From Roseibium aggregatum IAM 12614 (GTDB lineage: Bacteria > Pseudomonadota > Alphaproteobacteria > Rhizobiales > Stappiaceae): a stretch of 64,000 nt of DNA. Below the pieces are notes generated by a model, which worked only from the letters and a program-made list of their open reading frames with translations, did not search any database and was not told the DNA's origin. The stretch spans positions 62,001-126,000 of the forward strand of contig NZ_AAUW01000007.1 of assembly GCF_000168975.1 (NCBI RefSeq), given 5' to 3'. Within the stretch, counting starts at the first letter, position 1, and each line of letters begins with the position of its first letter. Positions 53,991 through 64,000 of this stretch are shown piece by piece. A program made the position numbers and the translations under genes.

Positions 53991-54066
53991 GAGCCGATAG
54001 CTCAGCTGGTAGAGCAACTGACTTTTAATCAGTAGGTCCAGGGTTCGAACCCCTGTCGGCTCACCA
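53991..54066 (+). tRNA. tRNA-Lys (anticodon TTT)
   Basis: 76 nt including an encoded CCA. The acceptor arms GAGCCGA and TCGGCTC pair in all seven positions; the D arm GCTCAGCTGGTAGAGC, the anticodon loop CTTTTAA with anticodon TTT, and the T arm CAGGG-TTCGAAC-CCCTG are all regular. Discriminator base A. Stands alone, with no integrase or attachment-site duplicate seen. Confidence 0.97.
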
Positions 54067-54208
54067 ATATTTCCAAAGTCTTAGCCCTAAAAATTTTAAG
54101 CTTGCAATATCTGCTGCTATGCTGAATCAGCAGCGAACTAATTCTGCTGTTTGCATTGACCGCGGAGCACCACTCTGGGTTCTTATCTTCCCCGCCTCTG
54201 ATCCAAAA

Positions 54209-54242
54209 TATAAAACCGGGCAATCCGTTCGGATCACCCGGC
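54209..54242 (-). terminator. terminator after the RND pump gene
   Basis: On the minus strand CCGGGTGATCCG / CGGATTGCCCGG pair in 12 positions (two G-T pairs) around a very short AA loop and are followed by TTTTATAT. It lies about 65 bp beyond the RND stop and closes the two-gene efflux operon. Confidence 0.8.
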
Positions 54243-54306
54243 TTCAGTTACCTAACGTAATTTCCAAACAACGCAAACCGCTTTGCGAATTGAAAATATT
54301 GTACGA

Positions 54307-57300
54307 TCAGGACGTGACAGGTTCCTGTGTGGCCTGCCCTTTTCCTTTCCCGCCGAACCAGCCTTTGACCGTTTCACGCATGGTCTGCATGTTCACGTAT
54401 AGAATCGGGATCATCAGAATACCGATGCACGTTGCAAACAGCATTCCGCCGAACACCGCGAAGCCGATGGCTTTCTGACTGGCAGCACCAGCGCTCGAGG
54501 CCGTCATGAGCGGCACGACTCCCAGCAGGAACGAAAGAGCCGTCATCATCACGGCCCTGAAGCGAAGATGCGCCGCTTCAACGGCAGCATCCCTGATGGT
54601 CTTGCCGTCATCCCGCTGTTCCATCGCGAATTCCACGATCAGGATGGCATTCTTCGCGCCCATCCCCACCAGCATGATCATTCCGATCTGCGTGTAGAGA
54701 TTGACATCCCCTCCTGTCACGAACACCGCCACAAGCGCACCGAGGATCGCGAATGAAACCGACATCAAGATCGCAATCGGCATTGTCCAGCTTTCGTACT
54801 GGGCGACCAGAAACAGATAGGTGAACAGGATCGACAGGAGCAGGATGAAAAGGACAATCTGCCCCGATCCCAGCTGCTGCAAGGCTGTTCCCGTCCATTC
54901 GAGCGTATAGCCGGACGGAAGGGCCTGAGCCCCGGCGGCATTGACTTCGTTGATCACCACCCCGGTGGATGCGCCAGGTGCCGGATCCGCCATCACAGCG
55001 GCCGCCCTGAACATGTTGTACCGGGTCAGGATCTGAGGCCCGAGCACATTCTGCGTCGTAAGAATGCTGCGCATGGGCACCATGGTACCGTCGCTGGCGC
55101 GTACATACAGCGCTCCAATATCCTCCACCCGATCGCGGAACTTGCCCTCTGCCTGGATCATGACCTTGTAGACGCGGCCAAAGATGTTGAAGTCGTTGAT
55201 GTAATAAGACCCCAGATAGGCCTGCAGCGTGGTGAAGACGTCCGAAACGTTGACGCCAAGCGTCTTGGCTTTTTCGCGATCGAGATCGACGAAAACCTGC
55301 GGCACATTGGCCCGGAAGGTCGAATAGGCTCGGCCCACTTCTGCGCTCTGGTTGGCAGAGTAGATCATCGAACCAAGCGCTGATGCCAGATCCTGCGGCG
55401 AACCGCCCCCGGTCTGTTGCAACATCACCTGAACACCGCCAGTCGTACCAAGGCCCGGAATCGGCGGGGGATTGAAGGCGATGATATTTGCGCCAGGAAT
55501 GGTCGAGAATTCCGCCCAGAATTTCGCAAGGATCGCGTTGATACGCAGATCCGGCGCCTGACGGTCTTCCCAGTTCTTCATGGTGGCAATCACCAGCGCC
55601 GCATTGGAGGACGTAGCGCCGTTCAGGATCGAGTAGCCGTTCACGATGACAACGTCTTCGACACCCGCCGTCTTGGATGCCAGTTCAACCACCTGTTTGG
55701 TGACGGTTTCAGTCCGCTGCAGCGAGGCTCCGTCCGGAAGCTGAACGTCGACCATCAGGTACCCCTGATCTTCCGAAGGCAGAAAGCCTTGCGGCAAAGA
55801 TCCGCCAAGCGTGACGATCAGAGCAACCGCACCGGCAACAACAACCAAGCCTACGATGGCGAAACGGACGAGACGGCGAATGACGGCGGTATAGCCATTT
55901 CGGACCGACGTGATCCCCCGGTCGAACAGCCCCATGATGCCGCGCGGCGGGCCGGAGCGTGCCTTGAGGATCAGTCCGCAAAGTGCCGGCGACAGCGTCA
56001 ACGCGTTGATCGAGGAAATGAGCACCGAGACCGAGATCGTCACTGCGAACTGCGAATAGAGACGACCCGTGATGCCCGGCATGAAGATTGTCGGAACGAA
56101 CACCGCCAGAAGCACCAGCGTGGTGGCGATCACCGGGCTGGTGATCTGTTCCATGGCCTTGGTGGTGGCTTCCTTCGGTGACAAACCTTCATCTGAAATG
56201 ATGCGTTCCACGTTCTCCACGACAACGATCGCATCATCCACCACGATACCGATCGCCAGCACGAGAGCGAACAGCGAAATCGTATTGAGCGTCATGCCGA
56301 GTGCGAGCAGCACGGCAAAAGTACCGATCAGCGACACCGGAATAGCGACAGTGGGGATGATCGTTGCCCGCCAGTTCCCAAGGAAGATGAACACCACCGA
56401 GACCACCAGAAGGAAGGTCAGGAACAGGGTGGTGATAACGTCGTTGAGGGAGGCTTGAACGAAATCCGTGGTGTTGAAGGGAACGCCGTATTCCATGTCC
56501 GGCGGAAAGTTCTTGGCCAGATCGTCGAGACGTGCGAGCACGTTTTGCGAAACCTGAAGCGCGTTTGCGCCAGGGGCCTGATAGATCGCCAGAACGGTGG
56601 ACGGCTTGCTGTTGTATTCGCCCGAGGCATTGTAAACCTGCGCGCCGAGTTCCACCCGGGCAACGTCGCCAATCGTTACAACGGCGCCATCAGCCCCCGT
56701 CCGCAAGACGATCTGCTCGAACTCTTCCGGCGACGACAAGCGCCCTTTCGCCTTGATGGTGTATTGGAACTGCTGCCCGTCCGGGACGGGAGGCGCACCA
56801 ATCTGACCGGCAGCCACCTGAATGTTCTGGTCGCGCACGGCAGTAATGAAATCGGTCGGCGTCATGCCAAGGCTGGCAAGCCTGTCCGGATCGAGCCAGA
56901 TGCGCATGCCATAGGAAAAGTCGGTCATCACGTCCGCACGACCGACACCTGGGACGCGGGCAAGCGAGTCCTTCAGGTTGATCGAGGCGTAGTTCGACAG
57001 GAAAACCGGATCGTAACTGCCATTTGGCGAAAACAGCGTGATCACCAGCAGCATGTTCGTGCTGGCCTTTTGCACCGTCACACCGTTGTTGGTCACATCG
57101 CTCGGCAACTGGCTGTTGGCCTGGCTGACCCTGTTCTGCGTGTTGACCGTGGCAATGTCCGGGTCTGTTCCGACCGCAAAAGTGACGTTGAGAGAATAGT
57201 TGCCGCTGTCGTTACTCGTCGACTGCATATAGATCATGTCGTCGACGCCGTTCACCTGCCCCTCGATGGGGGCGGCTACGGTTTCTTCCAGCACTTCAGC

Positions 57301-57462
57301 GTTTGCGCCGGTGTACGTCGCGGAAACGTTGACGACCGGCGGCGTAATATTCGGAAACTGTTCGACTGGAAGCGACAGATAGCCGAGCACACCGGCAATC
57401 GTGATCACAATGGAAATGACCAGCGCGAATTTCGGCCGGTAGATAAAAAAGCGTGAAAACAT
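54307..57462 (-). CDS. RND multidrug efflux permease (HAE1 family)
   Basis: 1051-residue inner-membrane proton-driven pump with the duplicated 6+6 membrane layout of the AcrB family. The N-terminus MFSRFFIYRPKFALVISIVI, the proton-relay aspartates in GIVVDDAIVVVENVERI, and the C-terminal GMGAKNAILIVEFA are all visible. Substrates are unknown; HAE1 pumps export hydrophobic and amphiphilic drugs. Its ATG follows immediately after the adaptor gene stop, so both are one operon. No TolC-type outer-membrane gene or regulator is adjacent. Confidence 0.95.
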   Translation of the reverse strand: MFSRFFIYRPKFALVISIVITIAGVLGYLSLPVEQFPNITPPVVNVSATYTGANAEVLEETVAAPIEGQVNGVDDMIYMQSTSNDSGNYSLNVTFAVGTDPDIATVNTQNRVSQANSQLPSDVTNNGVTVQKASTNMLLVITLFSPNGSYDPVFLSNYASINLKDSLARVPGVGRADVMTDFSYGMRIWLDPDRLASLGMTPTDFITAVRDQNIQVAAGQIGAPPVPDGQQFQYTIKAKGRLSSPEEFEQIVLRTGADGAVVTIGDVARVELGAQVYNASGEYNSKPSTVLAIYQAPGANALQVSQNVLARLDDLAKNFPPDMEYGVPFNTTDFVQASLNDVITTLFLTFLLVVSVVFIFLGNWRATIIPTVAIPVSLIGTFAVLLALGMTLNTISLFALVLAIGIVVDDAIVVVENVERIISDEGLSPKEATTKAMEQITSPVIATTLVLLAVFVPTIFMPGITGRLYSQFAVTISVSVLISSINALTLSPALCGLILKARSGPPRGIMGLFDRGITSVRNGYTAVIRRLVRFAIVGLVVVAGAVALIVTLGGSLPQGFLPSEDQGYLMVDVQLPDGASLQRTETVTKQVVELASKTAGVEDVVIVNGYSILNGATSSNAALVIATMKNWEDRQAPDLRINAILAKFWAEFSTIPGANIIAFNPPPIPGLGTTGGVQVMLQQTGGGSPQDLASALGSMIYSANQSAEVGRAYSTFRANVPQVFVDLDREKAKTLGVNVSDVFTTLQAYLGSYYINDFNIFGRVYKVMIQAEGKFRDRVEDIGALYVRASDGTMVPMRSILTTQNVLGPQILTRYNMFRAAAVMADPAPGASTGVVINEVNAAGAQALPSGYTLEWTGTALQQLGSGQIVLFILLLSILFTYLFLVAQYESWTMPIAILMSVSFAILGALVAVFVTGGDVNLYTQIGMIMLVGMGAKNAILIVEFAMEQRDDGKTIRDAAVEAAHLRFRAVMMTALSFLLGVVPLMTASSAGAASQKAIGFAVFGGMLFATCIGILMIPILYVNMQTMRETVKGWFGGKGKGQATQEPVTS

Positions 57463-58623
57463 TTAGCTTTTCTCCGCCGGCTTGGAAGCAAGGACCGGGT
57501 TGACGACGACACCGGGGCGCACTTTCTGCAAGCCTTCGACGATGACCTCGTCGCCTTCTTTCAGACCCTTGGAGACAACGAAATTCGTGCCCTCCTGCTG
57601 ACCCAGTGTCACATAGCGCTGTTCGACTTTTTTGTCCGGTGTGATTGCGAGCGCGAACGCCCCTTCCTGATCCCGCTGAATTGCAGCCTGCGGAACAACA
57701 AGAGCGGTTTCTGTCTTCGGGGCTTCAAGGACCACGGTGACATATGTCCCGGAAATCAGCCGGATGTCCTTGTTGGCGAACTGACCGCGGAACGAAATCG
57801 TTCCCGTTGCCGTGTCGACCTGATTGTCGATGAAAACGATCTTGCCTTTTTCGTCATAGTTTTGGCCGTTGGGCAGCACCAGCCTGAGATCTGGAGATTC
57901 CTCCGGCGTGATATCGGCCGGATTGATGCCGTGGGTCTTGACCGCGTTCAGATATTGCGACTCGCTGACGGAAAAATTGACGTAAACGGGCGCCAGGCTG
58001 ATCAGGCTACCAAGAGAGCTGGTCCCTGGCCCGACAACCTCGCCAACGCTATAGGTGGTCTTTCCGAGTTGCCCGTCGAACGGGGCGGAAATGTCGGTAT
58101 AGCTGAGGTTGAGTTCGGCCTCCTGAAGAGACGACTGTGCCGCTTCAACCGATGCTTCCGCCTGTTGCTTCTGAGCCAGGGTCGCTTCATACGCTGCCTC
58201 GGAAAGGTGTCCCTTGTCTCTCAGGTCCCTGTCACGCTTTTCATCTGCCGCCTTCAGCGCCGCGTCAGCCTTTGCGCTTGCAAGATCCGCCTTGGCCTTA
58301 GTCAAAGCCGCCTGATACTGCGCCTTTTCAATGGTGAACAAGAGGTCGCCCTTCTTGACGACGGAGCCGTCGGCAACGGCCTTCTCTTCCAGGAACCCCT
58401 TGACGCGCGCCATCAGATCGACCTTGTCGATGGCAGCAACCTGTCCGACGAAGCGGGCACTTTGACGAATATCCTGAGACTCGATCTTGGCAACGCTTAC
58501 CGATGGTGGTGGCGCTGCCGGGGCAGCCTTTTGCTTGTCGTCAGAGCAGCCGGCCAACAGCACCGAAGTGGCAGCAACCAGTGCAAGCGTGCGAGGGAGA
58601 GAGGCAAAAGGCATAAAAGTCAT
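57463..58623 (-). CDS. RND efflux periplasmic adaptor (membrane fusion lipoprotein)
   Basis: 386-residue adaptor bridging the RND pump to an outer-membrane channel. A lipoprotein signal with lipobox LLAGC places the acylated cysteine at C26; then a Pro/Ala stretch, the lipoyl-like half-domain (RFVGQVAAIDKVDLMARVKGFLE), an Ala/Gln/Lys-rich helical hairpin (about 95-165), the second half-domain (DISAPFDGQLGKTTYSVGEVV), the beta barrel and the membrane-proximal part. Start ATG 58623 has GGAG at good spacing; the frame is open to 58662. Family AcrA/MexA. Confidence 0.93.
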   Translation of the reverse strand: MTFMPFASLPRTLALVAATSVLLAGCSDDKQKAAPAAPPPSVSVAKIESQDIRQSARFVGQVAAIDKVDLMARVKGFLEEKAVADGSVVKKGDLLFTIEKAQYQAALTKAKADLASAKADAALKAADEKRDRDLRDKGHLSEAAYEATLAQKQQAEASVEAAQSSLQEAELNLSYTDISAPFDGQLGKTTYSVGEVVGPGTSSLGSLISLAPVYVNFSVSESQYLNAVKTHGINPADITPEESPDLRLVLPNGQNYDEKGKIVFIDNQVDTATGTISFRGQFANKDIRLISGTYVTVVLEAPKTETALVVPQAAIQRDQEGAFALAITPDKKVEQRYVTLGQQEGTNFVVSKGLKEGDEVIVEGLQKVRPGVVVNPVLASKPAEKS

Positions 58624-58908
58624 TCGTGAACTCCGCAGTCCGACCATCAGGTCAAGGCGCATAATTTGGAGATCACTATAAAAGGACTGGTTGATTCAAC
58701 AAGAGAATAGTGCCCAAACCGTGTGGTCTCGGGGGATTAATTACTCAACGTTTTCAAAGTCGGCGCAGCGTCACGCGTTTAGAGAGCCGGGAATGGCAAT
58801 CTGGCGTTCAAGGAGCTGGAACGTTTGACGATGCGATAGACCTTGATGCGTCCCATGGCAATGAACGACACCCGATCATGCCTCGCGAGCAACGGCCTTC
58901 GGCAGGGA

Positions 58909-59730
58909 TTATTGGGGGGACAGAATCAAGGTCAGCCCGTTCAAATGGTTCGCCGGGACTGTCTTTCGCTCAGCCAGACCCTTGCAGCCTATTTCCAGAG
59001 CCACGATTTGCGGCAGCGGTCCGGTAATCTGGGCAGCCGCGTCTGCCCCGACCAGAGACGCATAGGCCGACGGCGTCAGCACAGATATCGTACCGCGAGC
59101 TGTTTTCACTTCCAGACCGAGACTGGTTGCGCGCATTTCTCGCTGACCAGTAAACCCGCCAAAAAACTCGTGATGGTCTGACGGATCACCTGCGACGAGA
59201 TAAACCGCCCTGACCGTCGACGCACCGTTGGCGTGGCTCTGAAAGGCATCTTTCCAGAAGTTCTGCGGAAACCTGTTACGGCACGTGAAGTAGCCTATCT
59301 CAGGAGCAAGCGGATCACTGAGGAATGTCAGATCGAAGGCGACCTGCACCTTGCTGCCGTCTGATAAATTGGCGGTGCGCTCAAAGGAAAACGGTTCGTA
59401 GAGTTTCAGTCCAGCTTTACGAAAATCGTCCCTGTCCTTCTGTGGATCCGCGCTGTCCAGCACCAGCATGCTGGTCCCTTCCCGCCTGGTCAGAAAATCT
59501 CGATTGAAGGCTCCGAACGAAAAAACCTCTTCAGAACCTTCGAAAATGAGATCCTGATCAGCGACACCCAGCAATTCCACGAAGAAACCGTCGAGCTGCA
59601 CCAACCGGTTGGCAGTTCCCCAGGAATGCCGATTTTCAGGGGTAACCGTGAAACCGAGATCGCTCCAGGCCTGGCCCGCGGACTCCAGATCCTTGACCGC
59701 AACAACGATATGATCGAGCCCGCGAACCAT
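58909..59730 (-). CDS. VOC-superfamily (glyoxalase-like) protein
   Basis: 273 residues beginning with the VOC strand-helix pattern GLDHIVVAVKDLESAGQAWSDLGFTVTP. A glyoxalase-like fold in the N-terminal half (about 1-130) and a second similar half (FFGGFTGQREM, VKTARGTISVLTP). No complete metal-ligand set can be assigned with certainty beyond H7. Enzyme or binding activity unknown. It lies 28 bp after pyrG on the same strand and may be co-transcribed; the upstream 285 bp gap to the efflux operon has no gene. Confidence 0.8.
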   Translation of the reverse strand: MVRGLDHIVVAVKDLESAGQAWSDLGFTVTPENRHSWGTANRLVQLDGFFVELLGVADQDLIFEGSEEVFSFGAFNRDFLTRREGTSMLVLDSADPQKDRDDFRKAGLKLYEPFSFERTANLSDGSKVQVAFDLTFLSDPLAPEIGYFTCRNRFPQNFWKDAFQSHANGASTVRAVYLVAGDPSDHHEFFGGFTGQREMRATSLGLEVKTARGTISVLTPSAYASLVGADAAAQITGPLPQIVALEIGCKGLAERKTVPANHLNGLTLILSPQ

Positions 59731-59758
59731 GTTTCCTACCCCTTCCCGCTAAGGCCGA

Positions 59759-61441
<1,683 letters not shown>

Positions 61442-61450
61442 TCAACACAT

Positions 61451-61482
61451 AAAAATGCCCTGCGAGATAAGCCGCAGGGCAT
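61451..61482 (-). terminator. terminator between secG and pyrG
   Basis: On the minus strand a 10-bp perfect stem ATGCCCTGCG / CGCAGGGCAT with an 8-nt loop is followed by TTTT. It ends most secG transcripts, so pyrG probably also has its own promoter in the remaining ~60 bp. A smaller hairpin GGGCC-AAAA-GGCCC lies at 61496-61509. Confidence 0.8.
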
Positions 61483-61520
61483 ATGTCGGGTGAATGGGCC
61501 AAAAGGCCCGTTTGGCCGCC

Positions 61521-61904
61521 TTACTGTGCGGCCGGGACTTGAGGTCCTGAAGGTTGTTGCTGATTGAGCTGTTTCAGCGAATCGAGAACACCACCTGAAC
61601 CGCCTTCGGTCGTGCCGTCCGTCGTGGCCGGCACTTCCTGGGTCGCCGTCGGCACGGCATCAAGAATCGAACCAGGGCGGTCCTGATTCTTGGCGATCAG
61701 GCTAAGGGTCAGGGAAGTAGCAAAGAAAGCCACTGCCAAAACAGCAGTCGCGCGCGTCAGAATGTTCGCAGTTCCACGGCTGGACATCAGACCACCGCCC
61801 CCGCCACCAATGCCAAGCGCGCCGCCTTCGGAACGCTGCAGGAGGACAACAAGCACAAGGGCCAGGACGACCATCAAGTGGATTACGATGACTACGGTTT
61901 CCAT
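61521..61904 (-). CDS. secG: preprotein translocase subunit SecG
   Basis: 127-residue auxiliary subunit of the SecYEG channel. Two membrane segments (about 2-21 and 52-72) flank the conserved glycine-rich cytoplasmic loop RSEGGALGIGGGGGGLMSSRGTANILTRAT. The C-terminal tail is longer than in E. coli and rich in Gln, Pro and Gly, a common alphaproteobacterial feature. Confidence 0.95.
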   Translation of the reverse strand: METVVIVIHLMVVLALVLVVLLQRSEGGALGIGGGGGGLMSSRGTANILTRATAVLAVAFFATSLTLSLIAKNQDRPGSILDAVPTATQEVPATTDGTTEGGSGGVLDSLKQLNQQQPSGPQVPAAQ

Positions 61905-62029
61905 CGAACGCCATTCTTCATTGAATTCAAGATTGGCGGCCTTCTACACCAGACGCCGCCAGCTTTCCACCCTTCAATTGCGCCTTCGTCACAGAACCTT
62001 CAAGGCCGGGCACAATATAAACGGTGCTG

Positions 62030-62788
62030 TCAAGAATAAGCCGCCAGGATGCCGAGGAAGTCGTCAGCCTTCAAACTGGCCCCGCCAACCAGCGCTCCAT
62101 CGACATTGGCAACCGCCATCAACTCGCGTGCGTTGGCCGGTTTTACCGAACCGCCGTAGAGAAGACGCACGGATGCTCCTTCAGAGCCGAACCTTGCGGA
62201 AAGGTTGTCCCGCATGGCCTTGTGCATTTCTTCCACGTCGCCTGTCGTCGGCGTCAGGCCTGTGCCGATCGCCCAGACAGGTTCGTAAGCAATGACGCAA
62301 TTTTCGGCGGTCGCTCTGTCCGGCACGGACCCGTTCAACTGACGCTCGACAATTGCGAGCGCCTGCCCTGCCTTCCGTTCAGCTTCCGTTTCCCCGACGC
62401 AAATGATGGCGACAAGGCCTGCCCGCCAGGCGGCGCGGGCCTTCTCATTGACATCGACATCGGTTTCGCCGTGATCGGTCCGGCGCTCGGAATGGCCGAC
62501 GATGACAGCTTTTGCGCCGGCGTCCGCGAGCATTTCAGCGGAAATATCACCTGTATGGGCACCCGAAACGGCAGTATGGCAATCCTGGCCGCCCACTGAC
62601 AAAACGCCATTTCCCGCCTTCTCGGCAATTGCAGCAATCAGCGTTGCAGGCGCGCAGATCATCGCATCGACCGAATCCGCCAGGTCGTCGCCGATCCCGG
62701 CGATCATCTTGTAGATTTCAGCCTGGTTTGCCTTCAGGCCGTTCATTTTCCAGTTACCGGCCACCAGCGGCTTGATCGCTGCGCTCAT
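62030..62788 (-). CDS. tpiA: triose-phosphate isomerase
   Basis: 252-residue TIM-barrel enzyme interconverting dihydroxyacetone phosphate and glyceraldehyde-3-phosphate. K14 is in GNWKMNG, the catalytic histidine in VIVGHSERR, the glutamate in [12 protein letters not shown], and the phosphate-binding YGGSVKPAN near the end. The start is ATG 62788 with GGGAG upstream; the frame is open to 62881. Diverges from the ppiD-like gene across 231 bp. Confidence 0.97.
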   Translation of the reverse strand: MSAAIKPLVAGNWKMNGLKANQAEIYKMIAGIGDDLADSVDAMICAPATLIAAIAEKAGNGVLSVGGQDCHTAVSGAHTGDISAEMLADAGAKAVIVGHSERRTDHGETDVDVNEKARAAWRAGLVAIICVGETEAERKAGQALAIVERQLNGSVPDRATAENCVIAYEPVWAIGTGLTPTTGDVEEMHKAMRDNLSARFGSEGASVRLLYGGSVKPANARELMAVANVDGALVGGASLKADDFLGILAAYS

Positions 62789-63019
62789 ATTCAGTTTCTC
62801 CCGCGGCATGATCCAAGATTTGCCGCCTATAGAGCAGAAGCGCCCAAGCGTTGCAATCACCCTGAGGACGGGAAAACCCAAATCGCTTCCGAAGTTTGTA
62901 AAAGGCTGCCTTGCGGCGGCGCCGCCGCGTCTTTATGATCCGCCCGCTCCGGCCAAGGCCGGTCCTGAATTCAGCCGGCAATACCGGCTGCCGGAAAGAA
63001 GAAGATTACGGGAGTCGTC

Positions 63020-64000
63020 ATGCTTGACGCGCTGCGCAAGGGCGCTGGCACCTGGGTTGCCAAACTGTTTATTGCTCTGTTGATCATGAGCTTCGCCGTC
63101 TGGGGCATTAGCGGTTTTCTGACCGGTGTCGGACAGAACACTGCTGCGAAGGTCGGTGACACGGAAGTCTCCCTGTTCGACTTCGATAGGGCCTACAGGC
63201 AAGACTTGGGGCGGCTGGCACAACAATTCGGCCGCCAGTTGACACCGGCAGAAGGTGCAGCTCTCGGTGTGCCGCAACAAACGCTCGGCAAACTTGTTGC
63301 CGAAGCGGCCATGAACAACACGGCACAGAACATGAAGCTGGGTGTCTCTGACGAACGTCTGGCGACGATCATCCAGAGCGACCCCGCGTTCCAGGGACCC
63401 GGCGGACGGTACGACAAGAACCGGCTGCAACAGGTTCTCAGGGCAAGTGGTTACCGGGAAGACGAATATGTCGTCGAACGCCGCAAGGTTGCCGAGCGTG
63501 CACAGCTTGCGGAAGGTATTGCCGGAAGCATGAAGGCACCGATGACCTATCTGGAAGTGCTGGACACCTATCAGGGAGAAACGCGCAGCGCCGATTACCT
63601 GATGGTCACACCGGAATTCATCGGAGAGATAGAGGATCCCGCCGAAGACGTTCTGACGACCTACTTCGAAGAGAAGAAGGAAGACTTCCGAGCTCCCGAG
63701 TTCCGTGAAATCAAATATGTCACCCTGACACCAGCTTCGCTGGCCCGTCCGGACGACATCTCCGATGACGACGCGCGCGCAGAATACGAACGGCGGTCGG
63801 AAGATTTCTTCCAACCCGAACGGCGCAAGATCCGTCAGATGTCATTCCCGTCTCAGCAAGCTGCGGAAGAAGCGGCTCAGGAACTTGCAAACGGCAAGAC
63901 TTTCGACGAGCTCATGGGCGAACGGAATCTGACCGACAACGACGTCACTCTGGGCGTTATGGCAAAAGCCGATTTTCTGGATGAAGCCATTGGCGACGCG
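63020..64000 (+). CDS. ppiD: SurA/PpiD-type peptidyl-prolyl isomerase chaperone, partial
   Basis: The reading frame is open from ATG 63020 (GGGAG just upstream) to the window end, 327 codons with no stop, so the 3' part is missing. The start MLDALRKGAGTWVAKLFIALLIMSFAVWGI gives a short cytoplasmic part and one membrane anchor (about residues 14-32), followed by the SurA-N-like chaperone region (VGDTEVSLFDFDRAYRQDLGRL) and the beginning of the parvulin-like core. PpiD-like proteins sit in the inner membrane and help outer-membrane and exported proteins fold. Position next to tpiA is standard for the group. Confidence 0.9.
   Translation, partial: MLDALRKGAGTWVAKLFIALLIMSFAVWGISGFLTGVGQNTAAKVGDTEVSLFDFDRAYRQDLGRLAQQFGRQLTPAEGAALGVPQQTLGKLVAEAAMNNTAQNMKLGVSDERLATIIQSDPAFQGPGGRYDKNRLQQVLRASGYREDEYVVERRKVAERAQLAEGIAGSMKAPMTYLEVLDTYQGETRSADYLMVTPEFIGEIEDPAEDVLTTYFEEKKEDFRAPEFREIKYVTLTPASLARPDDISDDDARAEYERRSEDFFQPERRKIRQMSFPSQQAAEEAAQELANGKTFDELMGERNLTDNDVTLGVMAKADFLDEAIGDA

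Noticed and set aside
53991..54066. tRNA-Lys as an integration site for a mobile element
   Set aside because: No integrase gene and no direct repeat of the tRNA 3' end was found by eye in the window; only the A/T-rich flank is suggestive.

Overview
The window looks like a chromosomal segment of an alphaproteobacterium of the order Hyphomicrobiales (Rhizobiales), most likely near Stappiaceae (Roseibium/Labrenzia/Stappia-like). The grounds are gene content and order: fused ispDF, pdhB with an N-terminal lipoyl domain, tandem ntrBC/ntrYX, the run ntrX-trkA-dat-hfq-hflX, and the order pdhA-pdhB-pdhC-lpd-lipA-coq10. The family-level guess is inference from memory of gene order, not from a search. 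Coding density is high and almost everything is housekeeping; there is no integrase, transposase, CRISPR array or rRNA.

Region 1 (0-2.2 kb): an orphan SAM methyltransferase diverges from a stand-alone D-Ala-D-Ala ligase; a perfect 14-bp palindrome lies between them. Region 2 (2.3-12.1 kb): a pyrimidine-catabolism and transport module. A RutR-type regulator (with arfB behind it) diverges from an omega-amino acid aminotransferase, an M20 carbamoyl amidohydrolase, a GH114-like secreted protein, dihydropyrimidinase and a NitT/TauT-type ABC transporter (ATPase plus two permeases). Two RutR-type boxes sit in the divergent promoter. Dihydropyrimidine dehydrogenase and the transporter's binding protein are not in the window. 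Region 3 (12.1-26.9 kb): mazG, then on the minus strand hflX, hfq, dat, trkA, ntrX, ntrY, ntrC, ntrB and dusB, then on the plus strand ispDF and pncC. This covers nucleotide clean-up, RNA chaperone, K+ uptake, nitrogen two-component control, tRNA modification and isoprenoid synthesis.

Region 4 (27.0-28.7 kb): three tandem paralogous genes for small exported two-cysteine proteins of unknown function, sitting between pncC and coq10. Region 5 (28.7-37.2 kb): the pyruvate dehydrogenase/lipoate block on the minus strand: ftsB, pdhA, pdhB, pdhC, lpdA, two GlsB/YeaQ-type membrane proteins, a thioesterase, lipA and coq10. As read here pdhB is split by a -1 frame change in the linker between its lipoyl domain and its E1-beta domain.

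Region 6 (37.3-51.8 kb): pcm, mfd, sdhE, recG, a DUF502 protein, a DUF454 protein, a YpeA-type acetyltransferase, glmS, glmU, a SPOR-like envelope protein and ccdA. Region 7 (51.9-59.7 kb): an orphan TAXI-type binding protein, a small hypothetical protein, tRNA-Lys(TTT), an RND efflux pair and a VOC-family protein. Region 8 (59.8-64 kb): pyrG, secG and tpiA, diverging from a ppiD-like gene that runs off the window end.

The most notable points are the split pdhB, the tandem exported paralogs, the paired RutR operators, the GH114-like gene inside the pyrimidine cluster, and a 103-bp palindromic repeat between mazG and hflX.
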